Positions 10,212 through 21,821 of a stretch of 64,000 bases of DNA are shown here, piece after piece (within the stretch, counting starts at the first letter, position 1; the number at the start of each line of letters is the position of its first letter). Location of the stretch: the NCBI GenBank assembly GCA_003988795.1, contig QYAK01000045.1, positions 1 to 64,000 of the forward strand. Reading direction: 5' to 3'. This DNA comes from Proliferodiscus dingleyae. Its lineage: Eukaryota; Ascomycota; Leotiomycetes; Helotiales; Lachnaceae. The notes beneath the pieces are model-generated. The model was not told the origin of the DNA, searched no databases, and saw only the letters and a program-made list of their open reading frames with translations. Made by a program: the position numbers and the translations under genes.

Positions 10212-13200
10212 ATGAGGAACACTCTCGCAGCGCCGGGAGGCGAGGCTGGTGATATCTCGACTCCCGGCCAGAACAACAGCGCCGCCACCGTACTGGAGGC
10301 TCTACCAGACCCCGATGCTAGAATAAGAGCTCTACTGAACCAGCAAGCTCAGATCCAAGCTGAGATTCAGGCCCTGTTGCCACCCAAGAATGCTGTAAAT
10401 GTCGGACGGGAACGGATCATGCTTAGTCACAAGCACAAAATGTTGAAGGCTTGTCAGGAAGAACTGAGTGCGGTCACCACGAATAGTGCCCATCAATTTC
10501 TAACGTATTCTAGGCCTCGCACCTGTAATCTTGTCTGAGGAAGAGGAGTGTCGTTCGTTACAGTATAAGTGCGAGTGTTTGGAGGCTGCTTGTCTACAAT
10601 CTGGTATGCTACTGAAATGCGCGTGATATACTTGCTGACTCGTACCTAGGGAAACTTGTGTCAATAGGTGATCTTCTCGATAGAAGTTCGTTGCCACTTA
10701 GGTCTATCCAGCCTTCTGGTTTCGATGAATGGCTTCTTACCAATGTAACGAAGCATGATCCCGTCCTGAAAGCAAACATCGATGCCGCCTTTGATCGGTC
10801 GCCATTCTCTAGGACGCCCTCCTTCAAATGCTCGGAGCCCAGATGTGTTCATTACATTTATGGATTCACTAGCTTGAATGACTTGGAAAATCATAGACAG
10901 CTGGAGCACCTCCAAGATGCAAGCTTTAATGTGGTCGCATCTAAGCCTGCCCTCGAAGCCAGAAACCCACCTCATTCTGAGCCAATCACTCACCCTATAG
11001 TACTTCCAAGCATATCCGAAAACTTAGGAATCAACCCACAGCAATCTGGTCACATGACCGATGGAGCGCAATCGTCTTCGTCGGCCTATTCAGCTCAAAT
11101 ACAGGCATGGGGACTCGGGGCGAACCTGTATCAATCTGGCAATCTCGAAGGTCTTAAAAATAGCGTTTTTCGAACTCCAAAGATCACGGAAATTAGCTCT
11201 GAGGAGCGCTCTCTGAAGGATACTACTCATACTGCCAAAAGAAATTCATCTATCCCTGAAAGCTCTCCTACGGATTGGAAATGGGTCGATCAGTCCGAGT
11301 ACGCTGAGAACAGCCTTCATCCTTCAAAGAGGCCCAAGTTTGCAGAGCGGCCTCAAGATGAGTCAAGTATTAACAGGGAAATTGGCCCTTGCTTGCGTTG
11401 CAAAGTCTTGAAAAAGAAGGTTGGCAACCTTTCTTTTACTATGCCTCGAGCAGTCACGCTTTTCTTCTAACCAACTACTCTACAGCGTTAAATCTCGATT
11501 CTGTCAGGACTTGCTAATGTGCATATTTTTATCTTGTTCTTCAAAAAGACACATAGCTGACACAAACAGTGCGATGCTGCTGACCCTTGCTCTCTGTGTC
11601 CAGAGCAGGACAGTTCGGCCGAGAGTGACTATTGGAAGGTTTTGGGTTGTCATCGAGGATCTTTGGCATCATTTACAGAAATACTCGTACCAAGTATGAA
11701 CCTCATTATCTGCAACGCCAGAACTAACACTGTCTAGCTAAGTATAGTCGTCTAATGCCAGACCCTCGTCCCGGATCCGATTTCGTTCAAGCTTGGTGGG
11801 AATATCTGCAGTCCAAAAGAGATGCTCTGCCACTAGCCGATCTGCGCGATGAATTTGGTATCTTCGGTGGCCGAGAAGGTCAACTTTCTGATCCAATCAG
11901 TCTACTCCCATTTGACAAATTTGAGGGTGTATTGCCCCCCTCATACACCTTGCTACAAACATCGAGCAAGTTCGACGCGACAATGGCAGGTTACGATCTG
12001 CCTGAACTGTTCAGATTCAGTGCCAGGATTTCTGGATCAAAAGAAACAGAGTATGAGAGCTATCCGCTTTTATCGTACTCGAAGAGATTCCTCCGAGAAG
12101 CCCTTGTTCTCGAGCTCAGCTATCGTTCTCTTCAATACCAGTACGATCGATACGAGCTTCTCTATTCATCCGCCCAAGACTTACTCCTTTCGTTCGATGA
12201 CACTACATTACGAAGAAGCTCGTGGGACCCCAGAAGCTGGCTTGCTACCTTTTGCTCACTCTGCTTTTTACATGCAGCAGTCGCCTTCTTGAATGACGGT
12301 TTCTTCTTGGCCCAACTTGAAGGCGTTGCTTGGACGATGACAGATAGTATTGCTATCCACAGTGTGTATAAAGCCCTTGTGAGTACTTTCACTTGGTCGA
12401 CACCCTCGTTATTGGATGAAGAGGAAGTTTCATTGAGGCCGGAAGAAGGGACCCTTTTCACTCGTCTGAAGCAGATTATATTCAAGGATAAATGGGTCGC
12501 CTATGATATAAACTCCGCAAAAGATTTTCTCATGGGACTTGGGAGTGGGTTCTTTGGAGACGGCTTCTTCCACGGTTTCGTTCGACAACATCACTTCATG
12601 CCACACATGCAGAACAGCATGTTGAGGTATATCAGACGAGAAGCTAGGAATTCTACCACTGAATTGGGCTTGAGATCAAATCGAAGCACCACTGACGACG
12701 ATGCCAGCACCGTACTATCAGATCCCAGATTGTCGTTACCTTTGTCCACGACCTCAGCATGGGAGGGATCATCTGCTGTCAGTGCTGTTACCAAGCCTGC
12801 CTACGAGAGGCCTAAACGCGCTCGCTTTTATTGCAGATTATGCAACGACCACCCAGAAGGCTTTCGGGGTGAACATGAATTGAGAAGGCATAATGATCGT
12901 TCGCATGCAAACAAAATCAAGAAGTGGATCTGCGTAACACCCAAGGACGGTGAAGCGCACCCAGTTCCAGAAAGTCCGTTATTCGAATGCAAATCCTGTC
13001 ATCAGTGTAAAGAATACGGTGCATATTATAACGCAGCTGCCCATCTTCGACGTGCACATTTCAAGCCAAAGCACGGTCGGGCGAAAGGAGGAGGTGATTG
13101 GCCCCCAATGTCGGAACTCAAGTGTTGGATGAAGGAAATCGAGGTTTCTTCGTCTGAACAGCGTGAAGTGGCATCTGACAGACTCAGCGTTTCGGGAACC

Positions 13201-13929
13201 TCGATAGATGTTTTTGATACAAACGTCGAGTCAGCAGCTGCATATCCGATACTGTCAGCTAATTCTCTATCGGGACCAGCCGACACTACGCCTGTATCGA
13301 CATTGGAATCTAGCAAGTGGCCCCAAACACTATCGCTCGAGGCGTTACGACGTTGCCCGTATCCTAATTGCGGAAGACTTTGCCTAGACCTCGCAGCACA
13401 TATGCTAACACACCCGAATGATCGTCCGGAAAAATGCCCAGTGGCAGACTGTGATTACCACTACAAAGGCTTTGCTCGCATAAACGATAAGAATCGCCAC
13501 ATCCTCGCCCACCATACGGGACTGCTTGAGTGTCCCTTCTGTTCTGGGGTAGCCACGCCTTCGGGTAAGGTTTTTTCACGAGCCGACGTGCTGAAGAGGC
13601 ATCTGACTAGCACCCATGGAGCGGACTTTTTACCATCGAACATGCGGAAGAGGAAGCCTGCCAAGTATGCCGAGACGATGGGCAAGTGCTCGATTTGTAA
13701 GAGGGAGTACAAGGGACCACAGGCGTTCTATGATCATCTGGATGACTGCGTATTAGCTGCCGTTGCACCAGTTCCTTCCTCTGCAAGGGTGGGAAAAGAG
13801 GGTGAGGGCAGTAGAGAGGCCAACACGGTCACAGAAAAGGAGGCAGCCAAGGGGCATGATAGGGAGAATGATGATGGGAATCAGAATGTCGGTACAGAGA
13901 TAAGAGATGTCCAGATAGTGGAAGCATAA
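10212..13929 (+). CDS. Large multi-zinc-finger transcription factor (Zn2Cys6-like plus C2H2 fingers)
   Basis: Five exons: 10212-10467, 10514-10603, 10650-11419, 11570-11693 and 11738-13929, giving 1143 aa. Every junction keeps frame and restores sensible sequence. The N-terminus has a Gln/Ala-rich helical segment. A C2H2 finger-like unit lies at about 174-203 (CSEPRC..HRQLEH). At 363-382, CLRCKVLKKKC..PCSLC resembles a Zn2Cys6 cluster, formed only after a 150-nt intron is removed; the expected sixth Cys is not at the usual spacing, the next being Cys399. A middle region without recognised domain is followed by C2H2-like fingers at about 777-802 and several more between about 951 and 1081, then an acidic Glu/Asn-rich tail. 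Most likely a nuclear DNA-binding regulator of unknown target. Mixed finger types in one protein are less common than either alone. Confidence 0.87.
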
Positions 13930-15035
13930 GTCGAAAGAGGAAAAAGGAGACATTCTACGAGATTTGCTGTCGTAATTTCAGCTCACAAAAGTCCATCCGA
14001 GGCCCCATTTTTGGACCAGCTCTAGCGGTTGAGAATGGGACCTTTTGCTACTACTCGTCTTTCCCCCTTTCCTGGATCTGGGCTTCCTTTAGCTCGCCCG
14101 CTGTGGAGCAAGAATATGTTCAGACCCCGCAACGCGAATAGTTTTAATGGACTACGTGTCCGTCCGCGGCGGCTATCAAAATAACGAGAAAAAAAATCTC
14201 AATGATAAACTAAATTTATCGATTTCATTTTATTTTTATTTTGTATTTTGTTTTTACTTCATTCATTTTATGTAGGCTGACTTATTGCATCGCTACCGCT
14301 CAGCCAGCCCTCTGCGCACGGGAGACTCCTGTGTAAGCGATACGTGCCACCTTTCAGCAGCACACCTCGAGCACGTGTGGAGATTTGCTCGCAATGCGAT
14401 GAAATACTCACATTCTGCAGAAAACAATCCATTTTGTGCAATGGCCATTCATTATTCGTGGGGCCAATCTCTCTCTTTTGGAGTGGGGAGGGCGGAGCCA
14501 CCATCTAGACTTCCCGTGCGGTTGGCACTCCAGCCCAGTCAGCCACAACGCCTCGGGGCGCTGAAGATCAGCCTCTTTTGGGCAGCGCAGCGAGGATTGT
14601 GTGGAGTTTTCTTTTCATTGCGTCTTTCTTGTGGTTGACGTTATTCCCGGCCCAGATTCGGCCTTACCTGTCGAGTGATTTGCAAAGCTGGGCACGAGAC
14701 GGAAAAGAGCACGAAAAAAAGGGGGCTTGACAGCCAAAGTTGTTGAAATGGATTTATGTTGTTTTGATTGCTTTATGGCTGATGGCCGTCAGGGCCTAGC
14801 TGGCGGACGGGAGGACGTTCTCCTCCGCGCCCATAGAACCGTACTTGGTCCCGTAAGAAGGGTATCCCCACACAGTACGCCGGCCCAATGCTCTCGAATA
14901 CACTCATACGCCGTCCCAGTACACCCGTCTTCTGCACGCTCAATACCCCCCCAACCCAAATCTATAGAACATAAGGATGATTCTAAAAAAAATAAACAAT
15001 AGACATTGTGCTTTTAATGTCGGCGATAGTATAGA
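13930..15035. other. Intergenic region between convergent genes
   Basis: About 1.1 kb between two stop codons. It contains an A/T-rich tract (14178-14275, listed separately) and otherwise no recognisable feature. Confidence 0.4.
14178..14275. repeat. A/T-rich low-complexity tract
   Basis: Nearly 100 nt composed almost only of A and T, with runs of T on the plus strand, in otherwise GC-balanced DNA. It sits 250 nt past the stop of the zinc-finger gene and may serve as a 3'-end or chromatin element; no function can be shown. Confidence 0.6.
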
Positions 15036-15964
15036 TTATACTTCTGCGTCTGCGTCTGCGTCCCTGTAGTACCGGAAGCCCTCACCCTCGGAGGCTTTCT
15101 CGTCTTCATAACCCTCCCGAGGAGCCCAAGTCATCCCCTCATCATCTTTGAGAAAGATCTGGCCGTGTCGGCGACTATAGCGCATAATCATAGATCCTCT
15201 AATTCCCAAAAAATATTAGTAAAATTGTAGAGACTTGATAAAGATGGTTGCTAAAAAGCGGCTTTGGCTACTCACGAGTCACTGCCCAATTTCTCCGCGG
15301 CCTCAATGGCGATGACAATGATCAGGAAGAAGAGCACAATGCCCACGACCATGACGTCGCTGTACTCTCGCACCACGTAGCCTGTCTTCGCCGCTTGCAC
15401 CCGGATGAAATAGCCGCTTCCCATAGACTCCAGCGCCGTGCTCCCACATTGCACTTCTCCTCCTGGCACAGCTGAGTGAGCTGCCGTTCCTAGCACCTCG
15501 ACATGCGGAGTGCGGTGCTCAGAGGCAGGCGGAGAGGCTCTCACGGACTCCCAATACCGTCTTGCGTCCTCCCGCCGTAGATCTGGCAGCGCGCTGGTGG
15601 GCTTGGAAGGCAGGGCCGCCGCGACTCTTTCTCCATACTCATCTTTCTGCTCCGAGAGGGACTTCAGGTAGGCTGAGGAAAGCGGTTGCCCGGCAGCTAG
15701 GGCCTCCGAGGGGGCAATGCGCGACGATGGTCTGTACGGTCTGTTGTCGATGGGCTCGTCTGACACAGATGAGAGCTGGTGGGCTGGGAAGTGAGGATCT
15801 GACAGCTTGGTGGCAGGCGTGTGGTCGTTTGTCGAGGGGTATTCTCGACATGAGGCGAACGCACATCTATATTGGGAGGCGCCGTGGAAGTAAGGTATCC
15901 GAAGTGGTGCTGAGGTCGCGAGTTGTATGAAGAGGAGAAGAGAAAGAGGCGACGTTGGCTTCAT
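15036..15964 (-). CDS. Signal-peptide, single-pass membrane protein of unknown function
   Basis: Two exons, 15964-15276 and 15198-15036, 283 aa. A signal peptide covers about residues 1-18, followed by a polar lumenal or extracellular region of about 180 aa with three Cys, then a strong transmembrane helix (about 204-223, VVGIVLFFLIIVIAIEAA) and a tail of about 60 residues. The 77-nt intron (GTGAGT..TAG) lies just after the helix; the tail it opens contains SRRHGQIFLKDDEGMTWAPR and ends in Asp-Ala repeats. This is type I membrane topology. I do not recognise the family; the well-ordered signal/helix/tail layout and clean splice junction support a real gene. Confidence 0.83.
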
Positions 15965-16287
15965 GTTTGGAAGAACTCTCTACTTGTACTTGGTATAACG
16001 GAAACAATTTCCAGATGTTGGGAAAGGTGATCCACCAGCGTCGAGGTATTTATGACTTATTTAGGACTTATTTAGATGATGGTCAATCACGGCCTCCCTT
16101 GCGTCGAGCGAGTAAAGCTGAATGTATGAAAGAAATGACTGTCTTTGTCCTTGGCCGGAGACGTGCTTCGATAGCAGCAGTGCAATAGAAAGAAGAAAGG
16201 GAAACCAAGATGGAAACGGCCGAAGGAGGGTTGGGCAATATAGTAGTGTTTTGTATTTGCAGTCATGCAAGCAAAGGGCGGATGGAG

Positions 16288-16310
16288 TGGAGGAGGAGGA
16301 GGAGGAGGGG
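16288..16310. repeat. GGA trinucleotide microsatellite
   Basis: Seven or more GGA units in a row upstream of the membrane-protein gene at 15964. Simple repeat with no coding role seen. Confidence 0.8.
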
Positions 16311-16761
16311 TTAGTCCAAGCATTTAAAGTAACTTTACTGACCTACAGTAAGTCCAGTCCCGGGTGTGTAAGGGCTCCCTGCTTCCCTGCTGACTCCTCC
16401 CTGCTCGCCCACTTACTCACCCATTCACGGCTCCCATTCACGAACGACTCCCTGCTCAGTTCAGTGCCCACTCTCACTCCGACTGCTGCAGTACTGTAAG
16501 TACTAACTAACTTTCTTACTACCAAGTGCTAAACTCCACTCCCTTCTCCCTTCTGCTCGCTCCCTCCTCCTCCCTCCCTGCCTTGCGGCTGATGCACGGA
16601 GCTCTGCCCCTGCAGAGGCTTGATCGTGCTACTCATGCTGGCGAACTGGGCGCAACTGGGGCCTCCCCCTCCCCTCTCTTTGGCTGCGGCAGGCTGATCC
16701 TGATACACAATAATAGGGCTCGTTTCCATATCCAACCTGGGCCCCATGCCCATGTTGGCCG

Positions 16762-16777
16762 GTACAGTACAGTACAG
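16762..16777. repeat. TACAG tandem repeat with overlapping GTACAGTAC motifs
   Basis: Three and a bit units of the 5-mer GTACA, creating two overlapping copies of GTACAGTAC. The same 9-mer recurs at 16854-16874, 19134, 23326 and 47169. Confidence 0.75.
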
Positions 16778-16853
16778 TCATGGGCGGCTTCACCCTCAAC
16801 TGGTTGACTGGGCCTGGGCCTAATGTAGTCACACGTTCAATCGATTGTCGTGT

Positions 16854-16874
16854 GGTACTGTACAGTACAGTACC
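16854..16874. repeat. Perfect 10-bp inverted repeat with 1-nt centre
   Basis: The arm GGTACTGTAC is followed by a single A and then its exact reverse complement GTACAGTACC. It can be read as a palindromic protein site or as a hairpin, and it also contains overlapping GTACAGTAC copies. It lies in gene-poor DNA. Confidence 0.75.
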
Positions 16875-19800
16875 TTGAAGCAGATCGTTGGCCCATGGCC
16901 CAGCGGTGGGTGGAACTGTGCAGAGCAGTACAGTGAACTACAGTGCAGTGCTATGCGCACTTGACTGTATGCATGGATTGATGGGGTAAAACCTGGGGGC
17001 TTGCATCTTTCGGGAAGTAGATTGTTTATTTTTGCAAAAAACCGTGGCTGAATTGAGAAAGGCGACTGACATATTACATTTTAGACTTCCAACTTCTCCC
17101 GCGTGCCATCAGCATAAACGAACTCGGTAAATGCTTTTTTTAACACCGGTTCTTGGCTTCGAGTAGATCAAAGTACTGTAGGCACGAACTGCCCGGTGTG
17201 GCATACGGCGAGGGAGAGGTAGGAATGCTTGGATCCTTTGTCCATCCTCTGCCAAGCACTCGAACCCCGAGATCATAGCATCATAACCCAATCTCGAGTG
17301 CAGACGATGCTGACTGGGTCTAGTCATCCCCATCGTCTTTGGGTCCAACCAGGGAGATTTCAATCCCACAGTCAAGAAGGCTCTGCTGAACCTACGCTTA
17401 TGTCTCGGTCTCACAGCTGAGCGGCACGGCTGCCAGCATGCGCACCTATCTGGACGACGCCGAAATCTCTTGGCAGAGCGCCTGGATCAGCCCTCGAATT
17501 AGAACAGTGAGGACGCCAACGTGACTGAGCGTCTAGTTCTCTAGAGCAAAAAGAAACAACAATACGCGATTTCTGGGGCTAACTAACAAACTATTGTCGC
17601 CATTGAAGACTCTACTCTACGCTTCTGCCCGCGTCGCATCGGTACGAGCTTCAAGCGACTCGAAAGAACACGAGCACACAAGCTCGAGCATGAGCTTGTT
17701 TGCGCAAGAGAGCAACTCTAATTATGTCGGCCAGGCGATCTTCAGGGGTTAGACAAGGTACGGGCCCTTGTCCTAAGTTGTCAGATCCAAACTCAAACAC
17801 AGCCCACAGCCCCTTGAACTTGACTGCGCTCCTTTGCCAAGACACTACACTGCGCTGCACAGTATGCACTCTCACTCGTCTCGCAGACCCCGAGAGCCAT
17901 TCTCAAACACAATCCTCGATGCTGCCAAGTCAAACAAGTGGATGCAAACGTTTCTAAAATCAAAACGCGCTATGGAAACACAAGTATTCTACGATTGGGA
18001 TGACAACGGTCAGACATCGAAAGAATAGCCTTGCAGCAGTCTACAGTGCTAGAGGGCAGATCCCGCCCCAGCCCTAAGAGCCTCACGAACACGAAGTGAT
18101 CCCAGTTACGAGTTGCTAGACTTCGCTGCGGGGATCGTGATAAAGGAGCAAAGCCATGGTCGTGGAGCTTTGCCTTTTCACTATGTACCGTTAAATCCCT
18201 CATCTACGTCCTACCTTCCTGTTCCGACGTCATCCTTTCGTTCCTCGCCTCTGAGCATAAGCCACGCATGTAATTTTTCGTGATGATTTACATTTCTAGG
18301 TTGTTCTAGCGGCCTTTAAAATCCGACACCAGGTTCGTACTTTGTCCGCCATGTGTGGCGAGGAGATTTTTAAAGACGCCCCGGGTTTGGCAAGGCAGAT
18401 TTGTCTTGGTCATGGCTGGATTTTCATTTGCAAACATATATTATAATTGCAAATCACCCAAGCGATTTTCTTATGTAAAAACATTCGATTAGAAGGCGAA
18501 GGCCATCCTTCAGACTCGTTCGCCTATTTTCGAAAACGGGCTGTATCTACACTTGGCTGTCATGGTCGGATCAAATATCTCCGACCACGAACAGTAGTTG
18601 CCTGCAGTCTCGAGTAGTACTCTTCGTCATTGTCAATCAGCCACGTCCATTACTGCGTAAAAGTCTACGCATTCGATGCAGATATCTATCTCGTAAGGAT
18701 AGCAGTTCCTGGAACGAGCTCCAGGCAACAGAGACATTCCGGTTCAGATGATATTCTCAGTTCGGCGATTCAGGTATCGTTTGCACAGCAACGTGCCAAC
18801 CATTTCTTGTCAACCATTACACGGCATGTCCAGTTGCGCAGGCAATTTGGCAGCTTGCAGACAGATGCGGTGGGATATGTATCAAGCGATATTAGGCTCC
18901 CCTCCTCAGATTGCTCAGTATAGCTCGGTGTTTCGACAGAATTCCCCCTTATCTCGGCCGAAGAGATAGGACCGCTGCGATGTTGCCTCTGGAAGGGTTG
19001 CCTTTGCCTTCAGTGGTAATTTGGATGTGTCACAATCTAGTACAAAATGCTGGCAGAAGTCTCTGCCACTTCGTACAAATTAGAGCATTTATCTTGTGAC
19101 ACTAAGCAGTTCTTTGACTGTTTCTCCCTCTTTGTACAGTACAAGTTCGAATCTACTTACCGTCCATGACACGTTTAGCAATAGTTTGGCTATTCTGGGA
19201 ATTGAACGAAGAGATTATGCTTACCGCTGACGTCTTCTGCAGATCCCAGTCATGCCTTTCTTTTAGGGTCAATCCTTATGCACCTTGTCTTGAGATACGC
19301 GTATGCCACGGATTTCACAATGGAAACTTGTCGTCTGCAGCTTTACAACCCGATCAACTCTTGGCAATTGTGGGGAAGAAGCACAGTGTTGTCAAGCAAC
19401 ACAAAACTCAATGGGGTATCTGGAAGCCTGCTGTAGCTGAGACCGTTACAGCTTCTGACTTGAATCGAGAATCGAGGTTGTATACCCACCGACGTCTGCC
19501 ATTCAAGCATGTCTCGCGAACTTCTGCCTCATAGAATGTGACAGATCCGATCTAGAATCTCAGTCGATCCACTTGCAGGCTCTATCCTGGCTCTCTATCT
19601 TTTATATGTAGATCAAGACCGGGACGTTTCGAAAGGTGTGGGGTGTTTGGATGTGGGGTATTGATTCTGAATTCGCTGTGAGACAGACTCCATACAGTCA
19701 AGCAAAGTCAGACACGAAAAATCGCGCAGGCTCCACCAACAAGGGCCAAGGACCGAAAGGATAAAATCTATACAGTACATGCATGTCGTTTCGCGAACTT

Positions 19801-20204
19801 TTCAAACCTGATTTCTTGCCTGACTTATCTGTCGCCTAATGGATTCAATTATTTTTTCTTAATACAGACTTCAACCTAGTCACCGAGTGCGGTAGAGCTT
19901 AAGATAGAATTAGAGGTTCAGGTGATGCCATGTAGAAAAAATGATGCACCTGTTGACTACACCTTTGAATCCTAGCCAATCCGACACAAAATGAACAGTA
20001 ATCAATGCTTTGCGATGTTATTTGCAATCTTTCTCGACGATGTCAGTAGTATGAGCCAATCACATGAGCATAAAAAGGAGTCAAGAAAAGGGGCTTCAGC
20101 CTCATGACTACGGTAGCCGAGTTCAGTAACGCTTTAGCTCGAGCTCGAGGCTGACGACCTTCTATTCAGCACATCTTACCTCGCATGAGGACGTCCAGCA
20201 CAAG

Positions 20205-21694
20205 ATGGTGCCCAACCAGGCGCCTTCCTCGACTACAACTACATTGCCGCCTTTGACTCGAAGTACGACACTTCCTGTCGTGTCTCGGACTGTAGGAACA
20301 GATCGTAGCCTTCTAACACCTGAAGATGCCATCTATCAAGGATCACCACCGCGCAAGCAATCCTCGGCCGTCACGAAGTTGCAGAAAGAGCTGCGGATGA
20401 CCAATGGACGTGGAAGCGCTGGGAGCTTACCACGGAGAAGAGCTAAGAGTGGTAATCGGAATGGCAGTAGAAGGAGGAAGACAACATGGTCGAAGCTGTT
20501 ATGGGTGAAGCAATCTTGTGGGTTCAATTACATGAATTGATTGGACTGTGCTGATATAGAGTAGATCCCGACAATTATACCGACCAAGCTACCTTCCTAG
20601 AACATCTCCAGCGGAATCCTCGTCTACAGCCATATGATTTCTGGCCTCTAGTGGCCGATTCCACTGTCATAGTCCAGCACGTCTGCTCAGTCATCATCTT
20701 TGTCGTCTGTTTCGTCGGCATATTCCAAGAACGCATCTCCCCAGTTGCAGTGGTGGGTGGAGGGAGTATAGCTACATTTCTAGGCTGGCTTTTGTGGGAT
20801 TTGTGGGTAGGACAGGAAGATCCTTCGAAACCATCCTCTCCAGCAGTCTCTCCGGCTCCTGCGCCCCCACCACACGACCAGACCACCTCCGCCGCGAGCT
20901 CTACATCGAACCTTGGGACTCTGAATGGACATCAGAACAGCAGTTCGAACCTCGCGCGACATTCACATTCAGCATCTGTATCGTCGATTCATTCCATAGC
21001 CTCCTATGCTAGTCCGCGAGCGCAAAACTTTCCTCCGTCCCCACCCCTCAGCCACCGCACTTCTCTCCGTCTCTCTACCGCAAAGTCAGCGCTCCTAATC
21101 TACTTCACCCTGCTCGGACTCTCGCCCATCCTCAAGTCCCTCACGCGCTCTACATCCTCCGACTCCATCTGGGCAATGTCATTCCTCCTCTTCGCCATCA
21201 ACATCTTCTTCTTTGACTATGGCACACCGGCTCCGTCGACCTCGCTCAATGCGAGCAACAAGAACAACCCTGCTTCCCTGAGCACGAACGCGGCGCTGAT
21301 GGCCAGCACGGTACTTGCGAGCCGGCTGCTTGAAACGGGGCAGGTGTTCAGCCTGACGCTGTTCAGCATTGAAGTATTCGGGTTGTTTCCCGTCTTTAGA
21401 CGGTATGCTCGGCAGCGGGACTGGAGGGGCCATGTAACGCTTACCAGCCTCTTGGTTGTCGGAGCTGGAGGCGGGGTCGGGTTGATTTTAGGACATGGCG
21501 GGGATGGACATGGGATCTTAGACTTCCCTTGGAAGGCAGGGTTGACTGGCGTTTTCATTGGAGTGATAGGGACGGGGCTGGCAATGGGTGGGTGCAGCTG
21601 GTGGCTTATTGGGTTGCAAAAGTATAAAAATGAAATTCACGGCCCCTGGGATCCCGCGAGGCCCATCATCAGGAGGCACTGGGAGGACTTTTAA
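20205..21694 (+). CDS. GPI2: GPI2 / PIG-C, subunit of GPI-N-acetylglucosaminyltransferase
   Basis: Two exons, 20205-20517 and 20565-21694, 480 aa. The protein is a membrane subunit of the ER complex that adds GlcNAc to phosphatidylinositol, the first step of GPI-anchor synthesis. After a Ser/Thr-rich N-terminus of about 90 residues comes the family core: WSKLLWVKQSYPDNYTD, then RNPRLQPYDFWPLVADST and multiple hydrophobic helices to the end near GPWDPARPII. The 47-nt intron (GTGGGT..TAG) splits the KQSYPDNY motif; only the acceptor at 20564 restores it. A Ser-rich loop of about 70 residues after the second helix looks like a fungal insertion. Convergent with the pirin gene, 127 nt apart. The N-terminal tail is longer than in yeast. 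Confidence 0.95.
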
Positions 21695-21821
21695 GTGAGA
21701 GGATACAAGTAAATTAATGTATAATGCTAGCTCATGTGTATAATGTATTATATAGTCTAATCCCGATCACTGAGGAAGTCTCCAAGGATCATGTATCACT
21801 TTCTTGGAAACTATTTACAAT

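Larger units (their letters stand above)
15965..20204. other. 4.2-kb gene-poor region
   Basis: No coding frame of convincing composition was found on either strand. The part near 16000-16600 is probably the promoter and leader of the minus-strand membrane protein. The left part carries a GGA microsatellite, GTACAGTAC motifs and a 21-nt hairpin (listed separately). ORFs such as 19166-19534 have no recognisable motif. Confidence 0.5.

Noticed and set aside
19134..19160. AGTTCGAATCT resembling a tRNA B box
   Set aside because: The flanks cannot form a T-arm stem and no acceptor or anticodon arms fit, so no tRNA.
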